Below are positions 45,867 through 55,057 of a DNA stretch of 64,000 nt, one piece after another. Each line of letters begins with the position of its first letter. The first letter of the stretch is position 1. The notes below the pieces were generated by a model. That model saw nothing but the letters and a program-made list of their open reading frames with translations. It did no database searches and was not told where the DNA came from. The position numbers and the translations under genes are program-made. Source of the DNA: Terriglobia bacterium (GTDB lineage: Bacteria; Acidobacteriota; Terriglobia; Bryobacterales; Bryobacteraceae); the NCBI GenBank assembly GCA_025350105.1, contig JANXYJ010000037.1, positions 1 to 64,000 on the forward strand, in the 5' to 3' direction.

Positions 45867-48437
45867 TTATTGAACTTTCGCCGCGCTCAGTAGATTGGCA
45901 AACAGGCGATAGGCTCCGGGGACTCCGGCGGGCAATTCGCGGAACCAGTCGTAGGAAGTAGAAATGTAGGCGCCTTTGCCATAGCGGGTGTACAGTTCGC
46001 CGCCTAGCTGGGGCTTTTCACCGGGGTCGTGCGATTCCAGAACGCTGATGTAGCGGGGGTCCCATTCGGAAGGCAGGTTCAAACTGCGCTCCTGCACCCA
46101 GCCCTCAAAATCGCGCGGGGTGATCTCGTTAGGGTAGTGCAGCAAAATAACATTTGGGTTGGGAAATGTTACGGGCGCTTCTTCAATGGTCACACGGTCG
46201 CGCCCGGTTTTGATGGGATAGGGACCGATATGGGCGAGCGTGGAGGTTTCGGGAACAGGCGTGCCGGGAGGTCCGCCATCGGGCGTGTTGTATTGGACCA
46301 CGAGAGTGCCACCGTCTTCCGCGTATTTGAAAAGGCGCTGATAATTTACGCGCAGATCGGGACGCGTATTGAAGGCGCGAACGCCGGTGACGATGGCGTC
46401 GAATTTACTGAGGTCGCCGCGGGCCAGATCTTGCGCGGAAAGAAACGTCACTTCGCTGCCCAGTTGACGGAGGGCGTCGGGGACTTCGTCGCCGGCTCCA
46501 TTGATGTAGCCGACGTTGTGCGCGAGGTTCTTGACTTCCGTCCTGACGAGACGTGCTTCGGATGGAGGGAAGAGCGTCTGCGCCGGGATATGCGGATAAT
46601 CGATGACGCGGGTGCTAGTGGCAATATCGGTATTGTTCACCCTGGCCACGGCGCGCAGGGTTCCGTCCGACTCCCCGTTGGGCGGAGTGAGAGTGAAAGC
46701 CAGCACGGTTTGTTCGTCAGTCGCGGTAAGTTCGAAATGGCGGGTGGCGGGCTCAATCTTCCAACCGGTTGGCGCTTCCAGATGTAAATCGCCGGAGGAC
46801 TTACCGAGGTTCGATCGCACGGGAATTTCGACGGAGCGCGACTTGTTGTCGGGGAATACCAAAGCGGTGCCCCCGAAGTCGACACTGACGGGCGGAACGA
46901 TGGCGAGAGGACGGGTGAGCTCTCCGTAGACGCGGTCAACATAACGATGTTCCAAGGGACGCGAGAGAGTGATCTCGGTGCCGGCAACTTTGAAACGGAA
47001 TTCGGCGCTAAGTGTGGCAGGGTTTTCGGCGTTGCCCAGATCGAGGGGACCCTTCACCTGATACATGGCGGCGTCTTTGGGCAGCTGCAGCCAACGGGGC
47101 TGGGAGTAGGGCTGGGTTTGCGGAATCTTTACGTTCACCTGATACTGGCTGGGTTGATTCAGCTTCAGCAGCGCGGACGCAACGGAAACGGGCGGAACAC
47201 CGTCGATACCGGTGAGCGTCGCACCTAAAATCGTCACATCGGTTGGATTGCGGGCGAGTGCGGTAAGCGTCACTTTGATGGTGCCGCCCGGTGTGATGGC
47301 GAATTTATCGGACTGCGCTTCGGCGGCGATGCCTGCGGCCAGCGCGATGGTTTCGTCCAACTCTATCAACTTGCGCGCGGCGATGGGATTGTCCACATTA
47401 CCCGCAGCAAGCGCGGCGATTTGGGGACGGATCTTGGCGAGCGCCGGGACCAGCGCTTCGGGATGTGCGGGCGCGAAGGCTGCGGCCGCGGCAGTCAACT
47501 CGTTGGTGATCTGTCCGCCGCCAGGCAGGCGGGACCAAGTGAGATTGATGTCCTGAAAAATGTCCTTGGTTGCCTTGTCTCCCTTGTCGGTGACAAAGTA
47601 GTTCACCAGCGCGCCTTTGCGTTCGGCGGTGCCCATGGACTGGCTGCGGTGCTGGCTGCGGCTCATGCCGGCGATTTCGTTGTAGGAGAAGCCGAGTTCG
47701 GGATCGTAGGCGCCCAAGTCGATGGCAAGCTTGTCGGGAATGGCTTCGAGTTCTTTTTCGGCGGCTGGATTGAACGCGGCCAGATTGGTCATCAGGCGCT
47801 GCGCCTGCCAGGTTTTCACGTACCTCAATTGTTCTGGAAACTTGCTGGGATCGGCGGCGGCGGTGAAGGCTTCCTTACTTAAGATTGCTGAGGCTTGGTG
47901 TTGGCCGTGACCATCACGCGGAGTGCCGGAGAAGCGCAGAATGATTACGTCGGGACGGAATCGGCGGATGGCCCAAACGACGTCACCCAGAACTTTTTCG
48001 CGCGGCCATTTGGTGCCCAAGGTTTCGCTGGCGGTTTTCGTAAAGCCGAAATCAATGGCGCGGGTGAAATACTGCTCCGCCCCATCAATGCGGCGAGCAG
48101 CGAGAAGTTCCTGGGTGCGAATGATGCCGAGTTCGTCGCCTTGTTCGCTGCCGATGAGATTTTGCCCACCTTCGCCGCGGGTGAGCGAAAGATACGCGGT
48201 GCGCACGTGGCGGCCTTTGGCCAAGTAGGCCAAAAGAGCGGTATTTTCGTCGTCGGGGTGGGCGGCGATCATCATCACGCTACCCAGGTTGTTGAGTTGG
48301 TCCAACATCAACCGTATTTTGGCTTCGCCGGCCACGCTGCGTTGAGCGGGGAGGGGAAGCGTGGCGAGTGCGGCGATAGCCCAAAGGGCGAGGGGCCGGC
48401 GCGAAGAGGTGAACGCAAGTTTAACGGCGGAAGTCAC
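45867..48437 (-). CDS. PIG-L (LmbE-like) family deacetylase, large multidomain secreted protein
   Basis: LGSVMMIAAHPDDENTALLAYLAKGRHVRTAYLSLTRGEGGQNLIGSEQGDELGIIRTQELLAARRIDGAEQYFTRAIDFGFTKT. Confidence 0.92.
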   Translation of the reverse strand: MTSAVKLAFTSSRRPLALWAIAALATLPLPAQRSVAGEAKIRLMLDQLNNLGSVMMIAAHPDDENTALLAYLAKGRHVRTAYLSLTRGEGGQNLIGSEQGDELGIIRTQELLAARRIDGAEQYFTRAIDFGFTKTASETLGTKWPREKVLGDVVWAIRRFRPDVIILRFSGTPRDGHGQHQASAILSKEAFTAAADPSKFPEQLRYVKTWQAQRLMTNLAAFNPAAEKELEAIPDKLAIDLGAYDPELGFSYNEIAGMSRSQHRSQSMGTAERKGALVNYFVTDKGDKATKDIFQDINLTWSRLPGGGQITNELTAAAAAFAPAHPEALVPALAKIRPQIAALAAGNVDNPIAARKLIELDETIALAAGIAAEAQSDKFAITPGGTIKVTLTALARNPTDVTILGATLTGIDGVPPVSVASALLKLNQPSQYQVNVKIPQTQPYSQPRWLQLPKDAAMYQVKGPLDLGNAENPATLSAEFRFKVAGTEITLSRPLEHRYVDRVYGELTRPLAIVPPVSVDFGGTALVFPDNKSRSVEIPVRSNLGKSSGDLHLEAPTGWKIEPATRHFELTATDEQTVLAFTLTPPNGESDGTLRAVARVNNTDIATSTRVIDYPHIPAQTLFPPSEARLVRTEVKNLAHNVGYINGAGDEVPDALRQLGSEVTFLSAQDLARGDLSKFDAIVTGVRAFNTRPDLRVNYQRLFKYAEDGGTLVVQYNTPDGGPPGTPVPETSTLAHIGPYPIKTGRDRVTIEEAPVTFPNPNVILLHYPNEITPRDFEGWVQERSLNLPSEWDPRYISVLESHDPGEKPQLGGELYTRYGKGAYISTSYDWFRELPAGVPGAYRLFANLLSAAKVQ

Positions 48438-48496
48438 AAAAATAGGCCTTTAGAGTGCACGTGCTGGCAAGGTGTCCTCAATAGATGTTATCTTAA

Positions 48497-48596
48497 CCGA
48501 ATTTGATTCACGACAGCCGAATTTGATTCACGACAGCCAAATTTGATTCACGACAGCCGAATTTGATTCACGACAGCCGAATTTGATTTACGACAA
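48497..48596. repeat. 20-bp tandem repeat, 5 copies (CCGAATTTGATTCACGACAG)
   Basis: Direct count; copies 3 and 5 carry 1-2 substitutions. Confidence 0.97.
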
Positions 48597-48604
48597 TGTT
48601 TGGA

Positions 48605-48630
48605 CTCCGGTCTGGCGGCGGGAGCTACCG
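48605..48630. repeat. REP-like element CTCCGGTCTGGCGGCGGGAGCTACCG
   Basis: Similar to 41022-41047. Confidence 0.5.
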
Positions 48631-48657
48631 GTAGGAGTTACCGTTATGGGGGGGAGC

Positions 48658-49317
48658 CTATTTCCCGCCGGCCTTGACGTAATTGCGGATCACCTGATTT
48701 ACGTAGTTCTGAGTTTCCGGATAAGGCGGGATACCTTTGTACCGATCCACAGCTTCGCTGCCGGCGTTGTAGGCCGCCAGGGCTTTGGGAACGTCGCCTT
48801 CATAGCGAATCAGCAGCTCGCGCAACAGGCGGGCCCCAGCCTGGGTGTTTTGCACGGGATCGTTGGGATCGGCGGAAAGTTTCCTAGCGGTTTCCGGCAT
48901 CAACTGCATGATGCCAAGCGCACCTTTGGCAGAAACGGCGTCGCTGCGGAAATTGGATTCAACACGGGCGACGCTTTCGACGAGGGAAGATGGCAAGCCG
49001 GAATCGGCAGCAGCTTGGCGAAGCAGCACGCGAGGATTGGTTTCAGGCGCAGTAGCCACGGCCCTAACGGGAACGGGATTCGTTAAGACGGCCGGTGGAG
49101 CGGGATCGTCAAAGGCTTCAAAGGACGCAATGGCGCTGGTGGGCAGGTCGGTGTAGCCGCGGCCGGCGTGCAGGCGCAGAACACCGTCCACTAATTCATG
49201 GCGGTCAATCTTGATCCGGGAGCCGGTGGTGAGGAGCGCGAATTCACCGGCGAATAAAGACGAAGCGGTAAGAATGATGCCAACAAAAAACGCGAGACTG
49301 AAGCTGCCGAGGGGCAT
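48658..49317 (-). CDS. Lytic transglycosylase (SLT domain)
   Basis: GLPSSLVESVARVESNFRSDAVSAKGALGIMQLMPETARKL...KALAAYNAGSEAVDRYKGIPPYPETQNYV. Confidence 0.92.
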   Translation of the reverse strand: MPLGSFSLAFFVGIILTASSLFAGEFALLTTGSRIKIDRHELVDGVLRLHAGRGYTDLPTSAIASFEAFDDPAPPAVLTNPVPVRAVATAPETNPRVLLRQAAADSGLPSSLVESVARVESNFRSDAVSAKGALGIMQLMPETARKLSADPNDPVQNTQAGARLLRELLIRYEGDVPKALAAYNAGSEAVDRYKGIPPYPETQNYVNQVIRNYVKAGGK

Positions 49318-49351
49318 CTGGTTCCATCGTGCCTGAAAAATCGGCCGGAAA

Positions 49352-50410
49352 TCAAGTCTGTGCGAAGGCGGCCATGCCTATGCTGAGTGCCATCAGTACT
49401 ACCGAGCTGCCAAACAGCATTGAAGTGCGGCCTTCCGCCGCCGCAAACTCATTCCACAGCAGCAATCCGCAGAGACTGGCCAACAGGACGTGCGAGTTGC
49501 TGAGCGCAAAGGTGAGAAGTGGAGTGGGCCGGGCGCCGGTTGGCGCGGCCCATGCCAAAAGAAAAGCTGCGAAGCCGATGGCTGCCACGATCCCACCCAA
49601 AAGACCCAGTACGTGATTGCGCACGCCGCCCTTGAAGTAGTCGCTAAGGTTTAGGGAGCGTCCCAGTACGGGAAAATTCCAAAAGAGCGGACTAAAAAAG
49701 AGCGCGGCGGCCAGCAAACCGGCGCCGAACATCAACGCGGCGCCGTAGGGCGCGACGCCATCATCACCCAAGCGGCCCTGGTCTAGAATGGAGCCAAACA
49801 GGCCCATAAAAATGCCACTGAGAACACCCAGCAGGATGCCGCGGCCCGGAGGAACCGGTGCAGCGGAGCGCAAGCGAGGGTCACGCGGATCTGGACGGAT
49901 GGCTGCATGTTCGGCGGCGTGGCGGGCGGCGTCCGCCCGGGCTGCGTGGGCATAGGCGGCGATCACCACGGCTGCCAGGGAGCAGGCGGCGGCTATGGCT
50001 TGCGGCACCATATTCGCGCGGCTGCCATTCAAGATGGTGAGGCCGATGGTGATGGCCAAGCTAAGGCCCAAAGAAATGGTGAAGCCGACGGCAATTCCGG
50101 CGGTGGCGATGGCGGCAAGCAGCAGATAACTGCCCAAGCCAAACGTGAAGCCGGCCCCCAGACAAAAAGCGATCTTGCGGTATCCAGCGATGGCAAGGTT
50201 GTCCTGGAACGTCAATTCTTTCGCGTTGAAAGAGCCTACAGTGACCGCCGCCAAGCCGGCCAGCAAGGCGAAGCCGACGGCGAAATCGAGCACGTAGAGT
50301 TCATAGCGCCACCGGGTTGCCATCTTGAGCGTATTGGCCCAGAGTCCCCAGCAGCACAGGCCTGCCACCAGGAGCATCAGTGACACTTCATAAGAAGTGG
50401 ACAGTAGCAT
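49352..50410 (-). CDS. RhaT/GRP-like sugar permease-type membrane protein
   Basis: About 10 TM segments; LMLLVAGLCCWGLWANTLKMATRWRYELYVLDFAVGF. Confidence 0.75.
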   Translation of the reverse strand: MLLSTSYEVSLMLLVAGLCCWGLWANTLKMATRWRYELYVLDFAVGFALLAGLAAVTVGSFNAKELTFQDNLAIAGYRKIAFCLGAGFTFGLGSYLLLAAIATAGIAVGFTISLGLSLAITIGLTILNGSRANMVPQAIAAACSLAAVVIAAYAHAARADAARHAAEHAAIRPDPRDPRLRSAAPVPPGRGILLGVLSGIFMGLFGSILDQGRLGDDGVAPYGAALMFGAGLLAAALFFSPLFWNFPVLGRSLNLSDYFKGGVRNHVLGLLGGIVAAIGFAAFLLAWAAPTGARPTPLLTFALSNSHVLLASLCGLLLWNEFAAAEGRTSMLFGSSVVLMALSIGMAAFAQT

Positions 50411-50494
50411 TGTTTGAGATCGCGCCTTCCGGAAATCTGCACAAGTCCAGCGGCCAAAACAATTATACCTGTTTATGGAGTTTATGCTGGGCGG

Positions 50495-51013
50495 TTAATG
50501 TCCGTCGCTTTTGGCGCCTGGTGCGAGGCTGTCAGCGGCTTTTAATGGAAACTGCGCGCCTTGCGGCACAGGCACCAGCATTTGCTCCTTGCGGTAAATC
50601 AAGGTAGACGTATTGTAGCTGGCAATCTCAAATCCGTGGCCGTGGGTGATGGCGTCGGTGGGGCAGGCTTCCACGCAATAGCCGCAGAAAATGCAACGGC
50701 TGTAATCGATGTTATAAGCCTTGGCGTAGCGTTCTCCACCGCTGATGCGCAACTGGTCTGTGTTTTCGGCGGCTTCAATATAGATGCATTGGGCCGGACA
50801 CGCCGCGGCGCACAGAAAGCAGGCTACGCACTTTTCCAGGCCGTTTTCGTCGCGTTGCAACTCATGCACACCGCGAAAACGTTCCTGAAACTTGGCGGGG
50901 GCGTCCGGGTAATCCTCGGTAATGGTGGGATTCAGCATCTCCTTGAAGGTGATGCCCATGCCCTTGGCGATGGCCGCGGCGCCGCCAAACACTTCTGCTA
51001 TTTTCGATGCCAT
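50495..51013 (-). CDS. nuoI: NADH-quinone oxidoreductase subunit I-like (2x[4Fe-4S])
   Basis: CVACFLCAAACPAQCIYIEAAE...YNIDYSRCIFCGYCVEACPTDAITHGHGFEIA. Confidence 0.92.
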   Translation of the reverse strand: MASKIAEVFGGAAAIAKGMGITFKEMLNPTITEDYPDAPAKFQERFRGVHELQRDENGLEKCVACFLCAAACPAQCIYIEAAENTDQLRISGGERYAKAYNIDYSRCIFCGYCVEACPTDAITHGHGFEIASYNTSTLIYRKEQMLVPVPQGAQFPLKAADSLAPGAKSDGH

Positions 51014-51074
51014 GTATTCTCCAGCTTAGCGTATTTTGTCTTGGTTTTTCGCTTTTGCCGCTTCCCGGTCTGCG

Positions 51075-51491
51075 TTACTTGGACCCAGGCTCCTGCGCCT
51101 GCTGCTCGCTCACGAACTTCAAAATATCGAAGTGCTTTACTTCGCGGCCGGGAAAGAAACTGTTCACCGCGTCCTGCTCCTCGGTGAATACTTCGAAAAC
51201 CGTATGCAGTCTGGTTAAGGCCAGCAACTCTACGTTGCGCCGATTCACCTTCAAAAGCTTGAGTGAGCCGCCGGCCTTTTTAAGTTGAGTGTAGGAAATG
51301 ACCATGGCCCCCAGGCCGGTGGAATCGATGTAGTCGGTGGGGCCCAGATCCAGAACCACACGGATCTGTTGCTTGGCCAAGGCTTCGTCCATGGCTTTCC
51401 GAAGAGTACCGGATTCCTGGGCGGTGATGCGCCCGTCGGCTGACAAAATCAGAATCCCTTCGCGTTCGTGCGCTTTGATGTGCAGGCTCAT
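51075..51491 (-). CDS. STAS-domain anti-sigma factor antagonist
   Basis: VVLDLGPTDYIDSTGLGAMVISYTQLKKAGGSLKLLKVN. Confidence 0.92.
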   Translation of the reverse strand: MSLHIKAHEREGILILSADGRITAQESGTLRKAMDEALAKQQIRVVLDLGPTDYIDSTGLGAMVISYTQLKKAGGSLKLLKVNRRNVELLALTRLHTVFEVFTEEQDAVNSFFPGREVKHFDILKFVSEQQAQEPGSK

Positions 51492-51518
51492 GTTGGGTTT
51501 GAGTAACTCTTTGAGAAA

Positions 51519-53156
51519 CTACGCCGGTAGGGAAGCGGCCGTCGGCTGCGCCGCGCTTGGCCTGGCTGGCTCTGGCTTGGCCAGTGGGAAGCGCAAGACG
51601 AAGCGGGTTCCTTCGCCCAGCTTGCTCTCCACTGAAATGGTGCCGTCGTGGGCGGAGACGATCCAGGAGACAAAACTCAAGCCCAGACCCAGGCCTTGGA
51701 TCTTGTTGGTTTGGGGATCGCGAACCCGGTAGAAGCGGTCAAAGATATGCGGCAGATGGTCGGCGCGGATGCCAACGCCCGAATCCGACACGACCACACG
51801 GAGCCAGTCCTGGGGTTCGTCATAATGATTGAAACCATAGCCGGCCTGGACGGGCTTCTCGCCGGTTCTTTTGTCGTCACTGGTTCTGTTATCGGTGGTT
51901 CTGTTTGCGGTGGTTCTGTTGTCGCTGCTCCGGTTATCGTCAAGCTCCGCGCCGGTGCTGATGTCCTTGGCGATGTCCATCTCCACTTTCACCGTGCCGC
52001 CTTGCGGCGTGTATTTCACGGCGTTGGACAGAAGATTGGAAAACAGCCGGTCCATTTGGGTACGGTCGGCATTGGTGAACACGCCCGGCAACAGGCGGGC
52101 GGTCAGCGTCAGATTCTTTTCCTCCGCCGGAATCTGGAATTGATCCACAATGTCGGCTACCACTTCGCTTAAATCAAGCGGTGCTTTTTGCAGGACTAAT
52201 TGTCCGGATTCCGCTTGCGAAAGCAGTAAGAGCGCGCGCACAATGCTGGAAAGTTTTTCCACGTCCTCCAGCGCGTTGACGATGGCATCGCGATATTGTT
52301 CCGGGGTTTGCGCGGTAAACAGTGCAACCTCCAGTTGGCCCCGAATCGCGGTAAGCGGCGTGCGCAACTCATGCGAAACGTCGGTGGAGAACTGGCGGAC
52401 TTGCTCGAAGCTCTGATTCAGCCGAGCCGTCATGCGGTTGAAGCTGTCGATCAGATGATCCAGTTCATCGCCGGCTCCGCGGGTGGGGATTTGCGCGGTG
52501 AGGTTTGAGCTGGTGATCTCCTGCGCTGTTTTCGCCACCGAATCGAGCGGGTCCAACGCGCGCGCCGACAAGGTCCAACCGAGCAGGCTGGCCAAGGCGA
52601 TCACGCCCAATAACAAAAGCGCATAGCGGCGCGTGACGTTGTCGACCGTGCGTTCGTTGCTTTCCATGGAGCGGCCGAGGGCCATGAAATAGACCCGCCC
52701 GCGGGTGCCTAGCATCGCGCCCGCTTTGATCAGATACGGTACGCCGTTGGAATCGCGGCGCATATGAAACTCTGGTTTGGCAAGTTTCAGAATCCGGGCC
52801 ACTTCCTCGGGCGAATCGATTCCGATGGACTGATAGGTTTCCGATCGTTCCAGCACTTTGCCTTTGTTGTCGGACAATAGATAGATGTGGCGCAGACGTT
52901 CGACAATATAGGCCTCTTCAGGGTCAGTCTGATCGGCAATCCAGATGGGAATGCCCTTATCAATGTGGAGATATCCTTTGGCCGCTCCCCATTCTTCTTC
53001 GAGCGTGGCCTGAGTGTCGTCGTAAAGTTCCAGCCGCACGGTCTCGCGGAACAGGAAGCCAACGGCAAACAGCAGAACGGCAAAGAACAGCACGTAGCTG
53101 AACGTTAAGCGAAAGCGCAGTTGCTTAAAGATATTCGGTGGCTTGCGCAGTGCCAT
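51519..53156 (-). CDS. Sensor histidine kinase (HAMP-HisKA-HATPase)
   Basis: FSTDVSHELRTPLTAIRGQLEVAL, LFSNLLSNAVKYTPQGG, VVVSDSGVGIRADHLPHIFDRFYRV, GLGLGLSFVSWIVSAHDG. Confidence 0.95.
   Translation of the reverse strand: MALRKPPNIFKQLRFRLTFSYVLFFAVLLFAVGFLFRETVRLELYDDTQATLEEEWGAAKGYLHIDKGIPIWIADQTDPEEAYIVERLRHIYLLSDNKGKVLERSETYQSIGIDSPEEVARILKLAKPEFHMRRDSNGVPYLIKAGAMLGTRGRVYFMALGRSMESNERTVDNVTRRYALLLLGVIALASLLGWTLSARALDPLDSVAKTAQEITSSNLTAQIPTRGAGDELDHLIDSFNRMTARLNQSFEQVRQFSTDVSHELRTPLTAIRGQLEVALFTAQTPEQYRDAIVNALEDVEKLSSIVRALLLLSQAESGQLVLQKAPLDLSEVVADIVDQFQIPAEEKNLTLTARLLPGVFTNADRTQMDRLFSNLLSNAVKYTPQGGTVKVEMDIAKDISTGAELDDNRSSDNRTTANRTTDNRTSDDKRTGEKPVQAGYGFNHYDEPQDWLRVVVSDSGVGIRADHLPHIFDRFYRVRDPQTNKIQGLGLGLSFVSWIVSAHDGTISVESKLGEGTRFVLRFPLAKPEPARPSAAQPTAASLPA
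51865..51941 (-). repeat. 15-bp tandem repeat inside HATPase domain (codes for xNRTx)
   Basis: ggttctgttatcggt / ggttctgtttgcggt / ggttctgttgtcgct / gctccggttatcgtc encode DNRSSDNRTTANRTTDNRTS. Confidence 0.9.
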
Positions 53157-53174
53157 GGCGAGTTTGGGCCTAGC

Positions 53175-53879
53175 CTACCTTTCCGCCTGCGGCATGACCG
53201 TTGAGCTGCGCTCCGGAATGTCCAGCAGATAGCCGATGCCGCGCACGGTCTGAATCATTTTGTCCGGATACTTTTCGTCGATCTTGCTGCGCAGGTGACG
53301 GATGTAAACGTCCACGATGTTGGTGAGGCCGTCGTAATCCATATCCCAGACGTGTTCGACAATCATCGTCCGGCTAAGCGGGCGGCCGCGATTGCGCATC
53401 AGGTATTCCAGAATGCTGAATTCCTTGGGGGCGAGTTCGATATTTTCACCAGCGCGAGTGACTTTACGGCGAATGCAATCGAGGGTGAGGTCGCCCACCT
53501 GTAAACGCTCCGGCATGGGCTGGCCGCTGCGCAAACGGGCGCGCACGCGGGCCAGGAGTTCGACGAACGCAAACGGCTTCACCAGATAATCGTCGGCTCC
53601 TACCTCGAAACCCTTCACGCGGTCGTCCACGCCGTCGCGGGCGCTCAAAATCAGAACTTGCGGACTCACTTTTCGATTGCGAATTTTCCCCAGCACGGCC
53701 AACCCATCCATGTCCGGCAGACCCAGATCCAGGATGATCAGGTCATATTCAGTGGCGTGGACCAGATTCAACGCCGAAGCGCCGTCGTTGGCCACGTCCA
53801 CTGCATAGCCAGCGCTCTCCAGGCCGCGGGAAAGGAAATCGGCAATCCGCTTCTCGTCCTCTACGACTAGAATTCGCAT
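53175..53879 (-). CDS. OmpR/PhoB-family response regulator
   Basis: MRILVVEDEKRIADFLSRGLE...LILDLGLPDMDG...DDYLVKPFAFVELLARVRARLR...VDVYIRHLRSKID. Confidence 0.96.
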   Translation of the reverse strand: MRILVVEDEKRIADFLSRGLESAGYAVDVANDGASALNLVHATEYDLIILDLGLPDMDGLAVLGKIRNRKVSPQVLILSARDGVDDRVKGFEVGADDYLVKPFAFVELLARVRARLRSGQPMPERLQVGDLTLDCIRRKVTRAGENIELAPKEFSILEYLMRNRGRPLSRTMIVEHVWDMDYDGLTNIVDVYIRHLRSKIDEKYPDKMIQTVRGIGYLLDIPERSSTVMPQAER

Positions 53880-53926
53880 GGGAGGATTCTCATGGAAATA
53901 GTGTACCTGTTTATCGACGGTTGGCG

Positions 53927-54277
53927 TTATTCACCGCCCGTCAAATACAACCCCGCTACGCCAATCACAATCAGTAGCGTGGAGGCTCCGCGCAGTAAAG
54001 TAACGTGTTCTTTGAACCAAATTGCACCAATCACCGCCACCATCAAGGTCCCCACGCCAGACCAAACCGCGTAGGCTGTTCCTACGGGGATGCGAATGAT
54101 CGAAGCCGGTGCTTCCGAGGTGACGACTGACAGTCCATACAGGCTGCACAGATACATCGCAAACATCAGCACCGTGGGCCACAGCCGGGTCATGCCTTCG
54201 GTGAATTTCAAGGTTAGGGTCCCGCCCACTTCAAAGGCGATGGCCAGGAAGAGGATCAGCCAGTTCATGGTCAACAT
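53927..54277 (-). CDS. SMR-family small multidrug resistance transporter
   Basis: MNWLILFLAIAFEVGGTLTLKFTEG...IPVGTAYAVWSGVGTLMVAVIGAIWFKE; four TM segments. Confidence 0.9.
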   Translation of the reverse strand: MLTMNWLILFLAIAFEVGGTLTLKFTEGMTRLWPTVLMFAMYLCSLYGLSVVTSEAPASIIRIPVGTAYAVWSGVGTLMVAVIGAIWFKEHVTLLRGASTLLIVIGVAGLYLTGGE

Positions 54278-54302
54278 ATTCGCATGGCTTCGACCATGCA
54301 GG

Positions 54303-54590
54303 TTACGCCGCGTTGCGCTTTGGAATACGTTGAATGGCTTTACCGCTCAGTTGGCGGGCCAGGTCCAACTCGTACGCGCTCTGCAGGTTCATCCAGAAAT
54401 CAGCCGACATTCCAAAGTACTGGCCCAGGCGCAGGGCCGTGTCTGCCGTAACGTTGCGTTTTCCGGAGAGAACTTGATAGAGGCGGTTGGGTGGTACTTC
54501 GATTGCGCCAGCCAACTTCGCTGCCGAGAGCCCGATCTCATGAAGCTCGTCTGCGAGGACTTCGCCGGGGTGAATGGGTGTGCGTGCCAT
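54303..54590 (-). CDS. HigA-type antitoxin (XRE HTH)
   Basis: MARTPIHPGEVLADELHEIGLSAAKLAGAIEVPPNRLYQVLSGKRNVTADTALRLGQYFGMSADFWMNLQSAYEL. Confidence 0.95.
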   Translation of the reverse strand: MARTPIHPGEVLADELHEIGLSAAKLAGAIEVPPNRLYQVLSGKRNVTADTALRLGQYFGMSADFWMNLQSAYELDLARQLSGKAIQRIPKRNAA

Positions 54591-54607
54591 GGTTACCTCT
54601 TTTCCCG

Positions 54608-54892
54608 TTAGTGATAATCAACAATCTCGACGCTCGAAGGGCCGGGATCATCCTTGGCCCAACTAAAACAGATGCGCCACTGGTCATTAATACGGATGGA
54701 GTATTGCCCCTTTCGGTTGCCCTTCAGGGCCTCCAGCCGGTTGGAGTTGAGCGCGGCAAGATCGCCAACCGAAAACGCGGCGTCTAGAATTCTTAAACGC
54801 TTCTCAGCTTGGCGGCGAAAGGGTTCCCACTGGCGGACTTTTTCGCCGGCGGCAAGACGCTCCGTCGCTTTGTCACGATAGCTCCTTATCAT
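54608..54892 (-). CDS. HigB/RelE-type toxin
   Basis: MIRSYRDKATERLAAGEKVRQW...AALNSNRLEALKGNRKGQYSIRINDQWRICFSW. Confidence 0.93.
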   Translation of the reverse strand: MIRSYRDKATERLAAGEKVRQWEPFRRQAEKRLRILDAAFSVGDLAALNSNRLEALKGNRKGQYSIRINDQWRICFSWAKDDPGPSSVEIVDYH

Positions 54893-55057
54893 CAGTCCCG
54901 ATTCCATTATAGACGAGTGACGTCCAGCGTACAAAACACCTTTGCCGGAACATGCCGGAACACGCCGTTTGACTCGCCGCGCGATATACGATACGCTGCT
55001 CCGTCAAGGGGCATTGTGTTCTTGCGGCCCTTACAGCGGCAGTTTAAGGAGCAAGTT

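Noticed and set aside
46029-46787. 252-aa plus-strand ORF
   Set aside because: Antisense within the PIG-L deacetylase gene.
48497-48596. 20-bp array considered as CRISPR
   Set aside because: Contiguous tandem units without spacers.
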